Assembly (NCBI GenBank): GCA_009792885.1
Contig: WMCF01000201.1
Coordinates: 75,134-139,133, forward strand
Direction: 5' to 3'
Source of the DNA: Eremophila alpestris peregrina
Taxonomy: Eukaryota; Chordata; Aves; Passeriformes; Alaudidae
Length of the DNA: 64,000 nucleotides
The notes under the pieces are model-generated. The model did no database searches, was not told the origin of the DNA, and was given only the letters and a program-made list of their open reading frames with translations. A program made the position numbers and the translations under genes. Positions 21,828-33,797 of this stretch are shown one piece after another (the first letter of the stretch is position 1; the number at the start of each line of letters is the position of its first letter).

Positions 21828-24290
21828 TAAATGCTGGAAGACAATTAAAATGAGAGGTTACTTTATTAGTCATAAAATTAGGAGGAGATAGCTTTTTGAT
21901 ATTTAAAAAAAGGTAAAAATTTCAAGCTTCTTCCTGAAACTTTAAAATATTTACCAGAAATGTGGCCTTGCCTCAGCAGAGCCGATGCAGGAAGAGGATT
22001 GCAGTGTCCTTCTTTGACGGCAAGCAGCCACCCACCACTGGCTTGCAGCTAGGGATGACACTTCTGCTGCATTTCTCCCCTGCAACAGCAGATGACTGAT
22101 GGTACACTAACCCTGAAAAAACAATGTTCTCTCTTCTTAACACGCATATTAGACAGTTACTAATAATTAATAACTAATTAGAAAGATTAATTAATATTTT
22201 GCATAACTAAATAGAATTAACTGACTAATAACTACTATAAATTTTTATTCCCTCCAGGATTAGGTCAGTGCATTGGCACCTGACACATATTCATACAAAA
22301 TTTGGTGCTGTTCTGAGCAACAGAAAACGCGGCCACAGCTTCAGTGAGCATGAGGGTGTTGGCTGTGCAAACAGGATACACATAACAAGTACTGGAGCAT
22401 GTTGCAGCCGTGTCCAGAGAAATGGTCACACAAAGCTTGAATTTGGAGGATCAAGCACAAATTCACACATTTCACTTTTTAAAGACTTCATAATAAAAAT
22501 TACTAAGCACAGGTGTGGAGTCATGCAGAAAACAGAAATGGCTTTTGGCCATCTGTGTCAGGATGTACTGTGCTAATTGCATTTGCACATTTCAGCCTTC
22601 AGAGATGTAGGGAGGAAGACAAAACATTTAATCCCAAGATCATCTGTTTCAGTGAGTAGCTCTTCCTTCCAATGTGAAACTTTTCTTGCCTACTTAATCT
22701 GTTCATTTCCCATGGAAATATTCTATATGTTTCTTCTTTTTTATGTGTTTTAATATTTCACATATGCAAAATAACCACATTGCTTTTTTGGCCTTTGCTC
22801 AGCTGAGGCAAACATTACCATATACTTCTTACTTACAGCAAATAAGAAGGTACAAAACTGAACCTAAAACCTGTGATGGTCCTAAGTGCCCAAGACTATT
22901 TGCCACATTTTAGCAAAATTATTTATATTCATTTTCCAGTGGGTCCCTACTCAAGACTTTTTCAAGGAAGCAAAAATAAAAGTTCATAATACTCCACTTT
23001 GAAACAAGAGGACTAAGAAACACTTGCCCTTACAGACAGACATTTAAACCTGGGAAAAGTATGTGCATGTGAAAAATTCTTCATTTCTCCCCTCAAAAAT
23101 AATTAGCAGTGGTTTTTTCCACTAGTATTCAGGATTAACACAACTGAATTCACAGCAATACTTCCCCTTTTCAATTGGAAGACAGGCCCATGGCTTTCAG
23201 TGCTGCTAGGTAAGAAATCAGGAGACAAAGAAACATATTTAGATCCTTTGATTCACATTGAATAAGAGTAACTCAGGTTTCTTTTCTCATTTATGGCAAG
23301 TGAAATTTTAGGAGATCATAATTACAAGTGTGAAGACTGGGACAGCTTATAAACAGAACCAAGTTTTTAAAATAATCACTTTTTTTCCCCCTCCATTCTA
23401 AGGTGCTGTACTCAGACACCTTTCCTATACTTATATTTACACTCTTACAATTTGGCAAGATCTCTAAAATTCTAATAGAGTTCATTCTTTAGTGATATAC
23501 AAAGTAAAACACAAACCAAACAGTGTTATAGTCCTTACACATGGGTGAAGAAAAAAGTATGTGTCAAACTAAATTATTTTGACATGAGCATTTTTCTTCC
23601 CCATCAAGTAAGTTTGCTGACCTACAGTTCCATCCTGATCCTATATAAGAATACTAAGTTATTTCTAAGATAGCCATACCTTTTACTCTTAAAAAAAAAA
23701 TCCATCTCTAATACACTAAGTAGAAATAATTTTGTCAGATACGAGCCAGCTAAAACCTGGTCTTTCAAGTTTAAACTGTCTGAGCTCCCTCTGTAGCCAG
23801 CAAACAGCAGCAGGCAATTATAAAATCGGTTGAATACATTATCTTCTGGAATACTTAAGTAGGAAGCCTAGATGCATAACTTCTAGATAAACATAAATTT
23901 AAGCCAATACATACATATTACAGAAATTTATGCAGCTTGTGCTAAGTTATCTTTTCTTGGGTTTTCATCTTTTGCTCAATCTCCCTGTCTCTAACTCCAT
24001 CTTTGATTGCCTCAGCTATTTTTGTTTCACTTCTCTGACACTTTGCAACTCTTGCGTTCATATCCAGCTTTTGGTCCTTCCTGTTCAAGATCTCATTTGC
24101 TCTCTGCCTTCGTCTTTGAATCTCCACATACAAACATGCCTCCTACTTCTGAGTCCCCACTACTCTACTGACTCTCTCCCAGTCACTGAAGGTTTAAAGT
24201 CAAGAGAGTAATCAAGAAGACTTATTACGCACAGGGGTAGGAAGAAAACAGAGGGAACAGTAATATCTGCTAAAGATCAGTTCCTCCTTC
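21828..24290. other. Unique AT-rich DNA, no gene recognised
   Basis: No recognisable domain on either strand. A 102-codon frame at 22268-22576 has no family features. Nothing resembling an LTR end was found. Confidence 0.45.
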
Positions 24291-24293
24291 TGT

Positions 24294-24710
24294 TAAGAGC
24301 TGAAAAGAGAATTATAGCAATGTATTTGCATGAGTTAAGCCATTCTTTGCACCATCCAAACTCCTTGTGATCTTATCAGAACACCTGCAGTTTTGTTATT
24401 CAAACCTCAGGAATCCATCAAGGCCGCTGAGAGAAAAACAGGACTAAAATAAGAACAAGAGGCCTGGGAAACTGACCATCAAGAATGCAAACTTCAGATA
24501 AAAGTGGGCTCGGCATGGGGATGGATTCTGACCAATTAGGTGCCCTGAGAGGTGCATGCTGGCCTCATGGACAGGCTGAGGATCCAATCAAATAATGTGT
24601 GTGTGTGTGAATATGCTATGCTAAAATCTATAACTGTTGCTTGTTGTAAACAATAAACAGCTTCTGCAAAACCATATTGGTTCAATGTTCAGAGATCCAT
24701 TTCTCCTGCA
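24294..24710 (+). mobile_element. ERV2 5' LTR (start approximate)
   Basis: The 3' end is clear: AATAAACAGCTTC (AATAAA near 24653) is followed by about 50 bp ending CTCCTGCA at 24710, then the primer site. The upstream start TGTTAAGAGCTG near 24294 is a guess from a TG and a plausible length. A short TG repeat (24597-24610) sits in the presumed U3. No second copy of this LTR exists in the window, so 3' LTR and target duplication are missing. Confidence 0.65.
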
Positions 24711-24713
24711 TAT

Positions 24714-24731
24714 TGGTGACTCCACAACATG
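24714..24731 (+). promoter_or_regulatory. ERV2 primer binding site
   Basis: TGGTGACTCCACAACATG, three bases after the LTR end. The first seven bases fit the tRNA-Trp site, and the rest is diverged or belongs to another tRNA. Position between LTR and gag makes the role likely. Confidence 0.6.
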
Positions 24732-24953
24732 CAAAGTAACACGTGAGATTGATGTGGACCACAGCTCTTTGAACTGCAAAGAGGGTCTGCCGAAAAAAGC
24801 TCAGGAGGCCCGGTTGGATGCCGCTGCGGTGGTGGAAGTCAAAGCTGATTCCAGGCAGGGTCGGGAGCAAAGAACCCTCCTGGAAAGGACTCTGTGAATA
24901 ATTTACGCTGCAGCGGAACACCTAGAAAAGGTGAGCGACCAGGGCTGGAGGAT

Positions 24954-25920
24954 ATGGGGAAGGCTTTATTGAAAGCGAAGGAAGCTATAATAAATTTCCT
25001 CCAGCTTATGCTTTCTAAGAAAGCACACAATTATGACCTGGAGGTCCTGAAAAGGTTACTAAAATGGGGTCGGGAAAGAGGACTTTTTGCTACCCCTAGA
25101 AATGTCTTTGATACTGACGAACGGGATAAACTGGGAATGGAGCTGTGGGAAGCAGTAAGCGATGGGTTAAAGGAAACAAAAGGACTGAGTACTATGTGGA
25201 AAGCTGTTATTACGGCACTGAGACAGTTAAAGGCAGATCCCACAGCTGCGGCCAGGGTTGTTGCCACTTTAAGATCAGAAGACCCCACCACCGCGTTCCC
25301 AGCTTATACGAGAGAATTTTTTTGGGGGGGAAGAAACAGTTATACCATCTCTACCGTCTGCACCCCCGGGGACAGAAGTACAGGCTCCACAAGCCACTCA
25401 CAGCAGTGATGCCCCCGAACACATGCCGTCTCCACAAGCTGCAGTGGAAACGGAAGGGTTGGAGGTAGACATGTATTTGCCTCCGCCAGCTCAGGGCTTC
25501 CAATCTGCATCCCCTGAAGAGTTAACGAAAGTATTAGGGGATTGTGCGTCTCCTCCGCTGCCTCCCTCGCCGTGTGACACGCTTCAGCTTTGCCAATGTA
25601 GGCAAATGAATGCCGTTAGGCATTCAAATGTAGAGAGTGGGTATTCAGATGCAGATCGTAAGCTCTGTGTAAAGCAGGAGGAGCACCAGAGGCAATTGAC
25701 AGAGCTGTCTGAACTCAGGGCTTTGTTAGATCAGAGGGAAGAACAAGGAGAGAGATCCACATCGTTGTCAGTGGAGGAGGGGAACAGGAATATTCAGTTT
25801 GCCAACAGATCGGCTCCCCGGAGTCCTGATCTGGACCGTAGTGACAGGGTGCATTGGTGGGCGCCTTTCTCTGGGGATCGAGTCTCTGGGAATGAAGCCG
25901 CATTATGGGCAGAGCCATGA
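24954..25920 (+). pseudogene. gag: ERV2 gag, matrix and following region, frameshifted
   Basis: The ATG at 24954 opens MGKALLKAKEA: a Gly at position 2, as for N-myristoylation, and the helical lysine-rich start typical of retroviral matrix proteins. The homology-like segments LKRLLKWGRERGLF and GMELWEAVSDG follow by residue 75. The matrix frame continues to about 25310. There a T7 run followed by a G8 run (25318-25332) shifts the frame. A second frame to the stop at 25918-25920 holds a Pro-rich stretch (YLPPPAQ, CASPPLPPSP) and a charged, coiled-coil-like segment (KQEEHQRQLTELSEL). No capsid major homology region or zinc knuckle is recognisable downstream, so gag is both broken and shortened. 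Class II (alpha/beta-like) is the best fit. Confidence 0.82.
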
Positions 25921-26430
25921 GCTGGGTTCTCAGCAGTGAAACCAGGCTGCAGGGCAGGAACTACAAATCCCATGATGCCCCTGGGAGCTGACCAGAAGGG
26001 CGCCATGTTTTAAACGGAAACTACAGTCCCCAGAATGCAAAGCGGGCGCAACCAAACACGTCATATGGTGACGTCTATCCTGGAAAAAAGAGCAGGCCAA
26101 ATTCCTCATTCTAAAGATGCGAAAAATGTCTTTTTGAAGCAGCCACAGCCTGCGCCAAAATTGGACAAGAAACTAAAGGAGGAAATAGTGGTTTTAGACA
26201 GCGATTTGAGTCAGGAACAATTCAAACGCGCGCAAGACTGAGCGGGGACCGCAAAGCAGGTTTAGTTCGCGGTGCGGGGGGGTCACAGGACAGGCAAAGC
26301 TAGTCCATGTGGACAGGGAACCCCCTGAATAGCAGGAGAGGGGGGCCAAACCCAGAACCAGCAAAGATTTGCCGTGCCCCATGACCGGGGGATCAGCAAA
26401 AGCGCAGGTTGATTGTGTTCAATTCTCCAA
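25921..26430 (+). pseudogene. ERV2 gag-to-pol region, unassigned
   Basis: This CpG-bearing sequence keeps the base composition of the gag region but has no recognisable capsid or nucleocapsid motif. The frame 26035-26241 is Lys/Gln-rich, without a zinc knuckle. It contains the regulatory-looking cluster at 25959-26075. Composition changes sharply near 26430-26470, where the AT-rich block starts. Confidence 0.4.
25959..26075 (+). promoter_or_regulatory. Promoter-like cluster: two ZNF143/Staf-type sites, YY1-like site, two CRE half-sites
   Basis: AACTACAAATCCCATGATGC (25959-25978) and AACTACAGTCCCCAGAATGC (26019-26038) each fit the vertebrate ZNF143/Staf consensus (ACTACAATTCCCAGMATGC type) at most positions. 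They start exactly 60 bp apart on the same strand, and their flanks are weakly alike, suggesting an old tandem duplication. CGCCATGTTT (26001-26010) is a reversed YY1-type core. ACGTCA (26058-26063) and TGACGTC (26069-26075) are CRE half-sites. These factors commonly occur together at TATA-less promoters. No transcript evidence is available. Confidence 0.5.
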
Positions 26431-28769
26431 GGAAGAGGAGAAAGGATAAATACGACAGTGAATTGAGAAACAAGAAACAGCTGTCATTCATCATGATTTT
26501 GTTATACAGAAGCTGATCATGGTGTGGCAGAAAATATTTTACCAGCATAATGAAAAATAAAACAAAAAAAGATTTTTAATTAGAAAAAGTTACTATATTT
26601 GAGTTTAAGTTAAGCTGTATTTTGGTGTTATATTAAGATTAGTTTCTATATGGCTCAGTTTAAGTTTAAATTATGTTATTTTAAGTTTGTTAAGTTTAAG
26701 TGATTTTTGAGTTTTGATAAGTCACATTTTAAAGTTTACATTACATCAGATCTTTATTCTGTTGAGTTAAAATTTTGTTATATGTAAGGTTTATTCAGTT
26801 AATGTAGTTTAATGTTTATGTGAAAATTTATTCATGTTAAGTTTAAGATTTATTTATGTCGAATGTTATCCATATTAAGTTTAAGTTAAAAATAATTTTC
26901 AGTTTTGTTAAAAATATAGTTACCTAATTTACAAAGTTCAGTTATTTTTCTTAGAAATAAGACAGCTTCGACAGGGAAAACAGTGATGAAGCATTGAAAA
27001 GCATGATTTTGTGAATGAAAGAACAGAAGACTCAGTGAAAATTTTTGTGAAGATTGTGACAATGATTGGTTGTAAAGTGTTTTAATATTTTATCCGAAAG
27101 TTATAAATACATAATGATTTAGAAAGATGTTGAGTTCATAAGATAATTAGTGTTGATATATTTATTACATAATATAAATTTAGAAGTTTTTATGATAAAT
27201 ATTATTTGTAAAATATTATTAATGTATTTATAGCCAACTTCTCTTTTTGTATGTGTTTTAATATCTCATTTTATAATTATCTAAAAAATATATGTAATTT
27301 CAAGATTCTTCTTTCTGTTTCTAATTACCTAAGTAATTAATTTCATAATAGTTATTATTAAAAATCTTGTTTTAAAAAATATATATTAATAAACTCTGGA
27401 ACACAGAGTTTTGAGGCCCTGGCCAGACTCTTGACTCTGCTTTGAGAGATGTTGTCAATGAATCCAGAGATTTTCTGCAGCAAAAAAATGAAATATTCAA
27501 GTCATTTAGACTTGACAATTTGACCTTATAACAGCTGAGATGAATTTTGGAGTGAATTTGGACATCATGTCCGGAAATGATGTCATTGTTATCACTGATT
27601 CAAAATTTGTCAGCTGTTTGCAGACTCTGGAATGATGATTTAGTAATTAATTTAGTGATTTAGTAATTAATAGACATTTAGTTTCACATGTGCTGTAATT
27701 AATAGTCATTGATTGTGATTGTCATTTTAAATATTCTTGTTGTATCAAGAATTTTTTCCTGTTTGTTGTCAAGTTTTTAATAAGAGTTATGTGGTTTTTG
27801 TCAAAGATACAATTCCTCTGTTAACCTGGGGAAAAGATATGCTTATATATATTACCAGGTTTGACAGGCTCAAGTCAAAGGTAATTTCCACCAGGAAATC
27901 ATCTCGAGCACAGGAACACTGACATCTTCAAGAGCAGAGAAGCAAACACGCAGATGTGAACTGCACAAGAACTGTAGCTGAATGGAAAATATTGTTTGTC
28001 CCACACGAAAGAACTGTGAACTTTAACTTTTGTGTCATTATGAAAAGTGTGGAAATTTGTATTACAGAATTTTATTGGTAAAAGCATGGTGTATATAATT
28101 TATGATTTGGGATCTCAAACATAATATAAACCTATTGGAATTTTAATTTACAGTAGGTCATGAGAAGGAAAATAATCCTTGTCTTCCTAATTTAAGGAAG
28201 AGTGCAGAAAAGAATTTGTGAAATAATTAAAAGAAATTCAAGTTTGTAAAGTTGAATGCAAACAAAATAATCTAGTGCCTTATATTTGGCTGGTTCCAAA
28301 ACAGATTTGGAGGAAAAACAAAAACGAAAAGACTGTGTTACAAAATTTGCTTGGAAATCAACAGTGAAGAAAGAAAGTACCACAAATCAAAAAATTTAAA
28401 CATTATGTTTACATCATATTTTGTTTGTCTTGCCATCTTGCAAGTCAAGCAAAGGAAATCATTAGTGCTTGTCCAAATACTCAGTTTGTGTTACCACCTG
28501 CATCCATAGGAGCAGTCACTTCAGGGAGTTTGTAAAACCTGTAGCTGTGGCAAGCTGATGTCTCGAAATATCCATCTTTTGGAAAGCTCAGAAACATTCG
28601 TGTCTCAGTTGACATGCTTTCAAAAACAGTTTTTTGCATCGGTGCATGCAGATGAAACTGCATAGCATGTCTGTTCACATTTTTTACAAGAATTTGCATC
28701 ACCAGGCAGGAAACAATAAAAACCCAAAAAAACCCAAAAAAAAACCCCAAAAAAACACATCAGGTATTA
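26431..28769. other. AT-rich block occupying the position of ERV2 protease, RT and most of integrase
   Basis: About 2.3 kb of very AT-rich DNA, with recurring TTAAGTTTAAG-type strings (26600-26900) and ATTTAGTAATTAAT repeats (27640-27670), lies between gag and the integrase C-terminus. No pol motif is seen on either strand. An A/C-rich low-complexity tract (AAAACCC units) is at 28718-28757. It is either an inserted element that replaced pol or strongly decayed sequence. I could not find terminal repeats or a target duplication. Confidence 0.5.
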
Positions 28770-29140
28770 AAAGGCTTGCTTGATAAACAAAAAACAGGGG
28801 AAGATGGGCTCAGCCCACAGGACAAGTGTTGAAAGCAGTTTATGTAATGGATCATTTACAGTTAGTAGGTAATCGTAATGAACCACCTGCATTAACACAT
28901 TGCTCAAGTTTGCAGCAGGATTCTGAATTGACATAGCACTGACCAAAAGTTCGTTTTAAGAATCCTAGGATAGGGATTATGGGAAGGACCTGCAGAATTA
29001 TTAATATGGGGGAGAGGTTATGCTTGTGTCATTACAGGCAAAGGACCCCGATGGATACCAGCGAAATGGGTTCATCCCTGGCTAGAGAAGGATGCTCTGA
29101 CTCCTAATCTCACCAATGAGACAGCACTCGGCATAACCTG
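28770..29140 (+). pseudogene. pol: ERV2 integrase C-terminal part
   Basis: From about 28985 one frame reads GPAELLIWGRGYACV and then WIPAKWVHPWLE. This matches the layout of the C-terminal DNA-binding domain in ERV1 (RGYACV...WVPSKCVRP, 8945-9012). Upstream, from about 28770, Lys/Gln-rich sequence (DKQKTGEDGLSPQD) resembles the segment after the catalytic glutamate, but with several stops. The catalytic residues themselves are absent. The frame ends at a TGA near 29140, and env lies downstream as in complete retroviruses. Confidence 0.7.
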
Positions 29141-29430
29141 AGAACGTCAATTGACCTCAGATTGTGAACAAAAAAGGGAACATAAGGTCAAGGCTTTTGA
29201 GTATGGAAAGGAAGTGATTCCTCCTTGGATCTTAGTTGATAGACTTGAGCAGTGTGAGTTTGCTTCTTGGATTGGGTTGTTAAGCCTGACCAGTGGGAGC
29301 AGACTAAGTGTAGTCAGGAGAGGCGAAGGCCTCAAAAGTAACTGGCACATTTAGTTTGCGTTCTTTCCCTAATCTCATAGGGGAAGGGTTTTAGCTAAAG
29401 ATAAGGATATAGAATAGTTTTGAATTAGCA

Positions 29431-30224
29431 ATGCGAGATTTTGTGGTTTTTCCTTTGTTACTTATGCAATGTAGCAATATCCATGGAGCAGGAGAAATTA
29501 GCCCGCCAGGATGGCATCAACAAAATATGTGGCTTGCTTGGGCTAATGCTACTGGAGTGGACTCCTTTTGTTTATCCTTGGCCATGCCGGAGATTCTTTT
29601 TGAACATGCCTAATTGGTATTCCTATAAGTAACTTTACAGGTTTCACAAAATGGGTTGGAGTCGAAGGAGAGCCATATATGGGAGCAAGTAAATCTAGTG
29701 CAGAGAATCACTGGTGCAACATAACTGAAAGAAGAATAAAATTGGACAGGTGCAGAACATCGGGAATTAGGCCACATGGTGAGGGCTTCCAAGCAGGGAT
29801 GATAGCACGATCATTGAATGAAAGTGGACTAGAGCCTCAGGAATTGGACCTGTTGGGATCAGTGCCTGGAAACTATTGCTTGTTTTTTAATTACTTTGTA
29901 GACCCAAAATTAATGGGCAATGTTCTAGTCCCACATCCCAAAAATAATAGTGCTATTCTCAATCCCAATTCTCCATGGTATCAGGATCTAACTAAATATT
30001 GCCACAATTGGATTTATCCCAAAAGCACTGGTGAAAATGCAACTGTGAGAATGCTCCCACCACGGATCTTTTTGATTTGTGGAGATAGAGCTTGGCCTGC
30101 AGTCCCGGGAAATGCATTTGGTGGACCTTGTTACTTAGGGAAGTTGACCATGTTTGCCCCCAGCATGCGTGATATGCTGAATCAGATAATTTGGAGAACA
30201 AAAAACATTTATATGTGTGATTAA
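29431..30224 (+). pseudogene. env: ERV2 env, surface subunit remnant
   Basis: Env would bind the receptor and drive fusion. The first frame (29431-29613) starts MRDFVVFPLLLMQC, hydrophobic like a signal peptide, and contains NMWLAWANATG with an N-glycosylation site. A frame change near 29600-29680 leads to the second frame 29679-30224. That frame has further Asn-X-Ser/Thr sites (CNITE, NESG) and the segment FLICGDRAWPA then GGPCYLGKLTMFAP, which is the surface-subunit signature shared by avian class II-type envelopes. It ends at TAA/TGA near 30224. No furin-type cleavage site, fusion peptide or transmembrane subunit was found downstream, so only part of the surface subunit survives, already in two frames. 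Confidence 0.8.
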
Positions 30225-31718
30225 AAAGAAAACCAAACAAGTTATAATCCCATATGTTTTCTGTACCTTGTCCTAAAGTAATTTGTTTCTCTTGAGTAGG
30301 TCTCTGCATGACATCTTTCCAGTTGATAAAAAGAGGTCAGTCCATGACAGTCAGAATAAGTGTGCCTCAAAATATAGTTAGCAGCCCCAATGAGATGGCA
30401 TTATAATCAATGCTTGGGGTTCTTTTCCAGTCACCATAATATCATGGCCAGGAAGCAGTTACACTGGGTACAGTTTGGTTGGTTTTTTTTCAATACCCCC
30501 AGGCTCTGAGTGCCTTTGAAGAATATACAGCCAAAGGGAGAAAGCTCTCTCTCAGGCAAAGAAGTCCTGTAAAATTTGTTACCCATGTAAGCAAACACTG
30601 TACCCCAGAGTCTTTCCAGTAATGATATGGACAGTACCAGATCTATTTGATCTAGCAACTGCTAAAAATGGATGTACTGCAAAAACTGTGAAGGACGCAT
30701 TCGGTGAGTCCAGCCCTTTTCAGCTGTAAAGCAGCCTTTTAGCAAGATTTTTTGGGAATACATATTGTTGACACCCTATATCCTTAAGCTATATACCTGA
30801 AGTTTGAAAATTATTTGAAAAGTTTCTCCTAAAGAGTAGGCTGCAAGCCAAGCAAGATGGACAGATGTAGTAGTAACTGTTGTGGCAACTAGCATCTTAA
30901 TTTGCAGATCATACACATAGATAAAAGCTTTTCTTACCTGGTTGGACCAGAAGATGGATAGATGGATTTCAAAATCATTGGTATTATCAAGCATAGCAGC
31001 AAGAACAACCTATCAGGTAACATACACTTAGATTTCTAAACCTTTATGTCTTCAACACCAAACGGAGAAAGAGTCAGAGTAGCATTTCACTGTAGTTTCA
31101 TTTAAGAGTAAGATACAAAGTCCAACATCATGATGCTGGATGTTGATGCTGAGGATTTTGATTTTTAAGTTTGATATTCTGATGTATAAATATTATAGGC
31201 CATACTATTTGGAATATACTCAAGAAAACAAAAGCTAAAACTAGGTCACGTGTAGGGAAATGTATGAGCTCAATGTAAAGACCTTCCTTCAGCACTGAGT
31301 GATACATCCCTTTTTTGTCACTATCAAAAGCTACAAGCACTACTGCTGCATTAGTCAATCTCTGCTTTTTTCATGCAAAGAACAGAGAAAACACACACAC
31401 ACAAAAAGACCACAATGGGGTGTAAATAATATATAAAGAGTCTATTATTCTTGAATTGTCTTTTTCTGGAGACTGTAAACATTTCTGAAGCTTGTACATT
31501 CTATTAGCTCAATATATATTCTACAAGAAAGAGCATACATGAAAAATATCTTACACAGAGCAGACAAAAGTAATGTGGAGGGTAAAAATGCAGATACTTT
31601 AAAAAGTATTAGAATTATTTATATATTGAATTTTTTGCATATTGATTTTTTGTTTTCTTTTTGAAATGTAGCTTACATCAAATTATCCCCCTTCAAATAA
31701 GAAAACAGTATTACCCTT
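30225..31718. other. Unique AT-rich DNA right of ERV2; no 3' LTR found
   Basis: No match to the ERV2 5' LTR end (AATAAACAGCTTC) occurs here or elsewhere in the window. The sequence looks like unique intergenic DNA. An env transmembrane subunit is not recognisable. Confidence 0.45.
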
Positions 31719-31721
31719 CAA

Positions 31722-31830
31722 ATAAGAATCACAGAATTAACTAGGAAAAGACTTTTAAGATCATCTAGTCCAACCTATGACCTAACACCTCCTCATCAAC
31801 TAGACACATAGACACATGTTAGAGCTGAGA
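31722..31830 (-). mobile_element. CR1 LINE 3'-end fragment
   Basis: AGAATCACAGAATT, then AAGATCATCTAGTCCAACC, then TGACCTAACACCTCC, is the reverse-oriented 3' end typical of avian CR1 copies. It is about 110 bp, 5'-truncated as most CR1 insertions are. Confidence 0.8.
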
Positions 31831-32935
31831 AGGTTTGTAGATTATAATTTTCTCAAGGCAGAACATATCAAAGAGCCAAAGCCAACTAGCTGTGAGAACT
31901 GGAATTATCATTTTAATACATTTTATTGATTATCCCACAGTCAGTCATGATCAGCCTTCATCCTGAAATCCATATGGGAACTAAAAAGATACATCTTGCT
32001 CTGTAAGTGGCAACTTCTGAAAAAATTACTGGCTTCAGACCATGTGTAAGGCAGCATAATTGAGCTCTTAAATATCACGACCTAAGGAAAGGAGGAGCTC
32101 TGTAGTACGCCCCAGATCCACCATCATCATGATTTAATGCCTTATGCTGCAGTATTTAAAATTAATACACCACCAGTTTAACCATGTGTTAAAATACATT
32201 CTGGGGTTTAAAAGTAACTTGAGATATGAATAACAACCAGTGTGAATACATTCATACATGCACTCTAACATATAGATTATGTGCTGCCTTTTGTGGAAAC
32301 ATATGCATTAATTTTTTTCAAAAATAAGCTCTTGCTACTGAAACTGCTTATATTCATATACAGGCAGTAAAGGTACAATTAAGATTACTATTATAACCTA
32401 AGTGCCCAAGAAGTAACAGAGAAATCCTAGCTTTGGTGACTTTGAAAGGGATCTAGGACATAAGTACCTTTTCTTAAAGACCACAAGGCTGAAAAGTAGT
32501 TTAGAAAACAGGAAGTTATCTCAAGATCCCTTTTATATGATCACCTCTCCTTATATTACCAGATGGCTGAAGTTGGAATCAAGAAAAGTGGTATCAAATA
32601 AGTGTTAACCCTTCCTCAGAAAGGGGGTCCATGACCAGCTGTGTGAGGGTTAACAGGAAAATCTGCAAACCAAGTACAGCAGCATGACAAATACTTGGAT
32701 TAACAGCAGCATTCTCAGGGAGCAAGTCATGCTCAAAGCTGGTCATCACACTGGGTTTCAAAAGCCAGTTCAGACATGCTAGATAACTACGTCCTGATCA
32801 TCATCATTTAAGGTGGTCATCCTTGCTGTAGGCAACTCCTGAGGTCTGAAGGAGTCCTTACAAGAAAATGTACTTGTTGGCTAAGAATAAGTAGAAACCT
32901 CAAAGACTTTGAGATAAACTTCACTCTGCCTTATC
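31831..32935. other. Unique AT-rich DNA
   Basis: Nothing recognised apart from ordinary AT-rich sequence. Confidence 0.4.
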
Positions 32936-32940
32936 ACCAT

Positions 32941-33608
32941 TGTCCTAGGGTGACATTATAATGCTTGTATCCCCAATCGTCTGTTGAATTTGTGCGGGAT
33001 GGTGTATTCTGTGCACTGTGGTGTTGGGTCTGGGGGGAGGGGGAGGCACAGGTTTTTTTCAAAGGCTCTGCTCCTCTGAGTAACCTTGAACGTCTGGAGT
33101 TTTTGATAACAACAGTATGAGATGGAGAAGTTTTTGCTTTTTGCTCTCTTTTAGCAGCTTGCTTCGCTTCTGCTTCTTTAGTTAGCGTAGCTAGGTAGCT
33201 TTTTCTTCGACTTTCTTTTTTTCTTTTTTTTTGCCTTTCCCGGGAATTTTTTCTAATCTCTCTGGACTGAGAACACGGGGGAGCGCCGGAGGGCTCACAC
33301 CTGAGACCCACCAAGATCCACCTTGCGCCGTAACTTCTCCCAGCACCGGAGAGACTGAGAATACAGCCACCATCTTCAAAGGGGGCCTTCTGCCTGAATT
33401 CCGTCATCTCTCCAGAGCAGCACAAAGTCCTTGTCATCAGGTATTGTTCAATTTATTGTGCTGGGGAGGGCTTGACTTGTTGAACAAACAGGTATTTTTT
33501 TTTTTTCCGCTTCTCTCTAAGGAAGTTATTTCCCAAACCGGCTGGGGGAGGAAAGGGAGGGAGAGCCCCTTAGGAGGTATTCTCCCAAAATTGCCCTAAA
33601 CCAGGACA
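32941..33608 (-). mobile_element. Solo LTR, family C copy 1 (C1)
   Basis: 668 bp from TGTCCTAGGGTGAC to TAAACCAGGACA, flanked by perfect ACCAT repeats (32936-32940 and 33609-33613). Reversed, it shares both ends with C2 (58634-59273). Sense strand is minus: a reversed AATAAA at 33452-33457. The 167-codon minus-strand frame inside is Lys/Ser-rich and has no family match that I recognise. Confidence 0.92.
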
Positions 33609-33797
33609 ACCATAAAGATTTCTTTGCTTAGTTTTGTGTATATGCTAGGAAATAAAACAAGCCAGGAATGAACAAGACTGCCTATTCCCTTCAGTTAGCT
33701 AGATTTAGTTAGCTCTGGCATTGTCCAATTTTTTCTCCCCAGATTTTAAGCAGCTCTGATAAACCATAGTGGCAGTTGACTCTCTAAAACTTTTCAC

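Noticed and set aside
26035..26241. Frame of 68 codons as nucleocapsid
   Set aside because: Basic residues are present but there is no Cys-His zinc knuckle.
30431..30658. 75-codon minus-strand frame next to env
   Set aside because: Opposite strand to the provirus and no retroviral or host motif.
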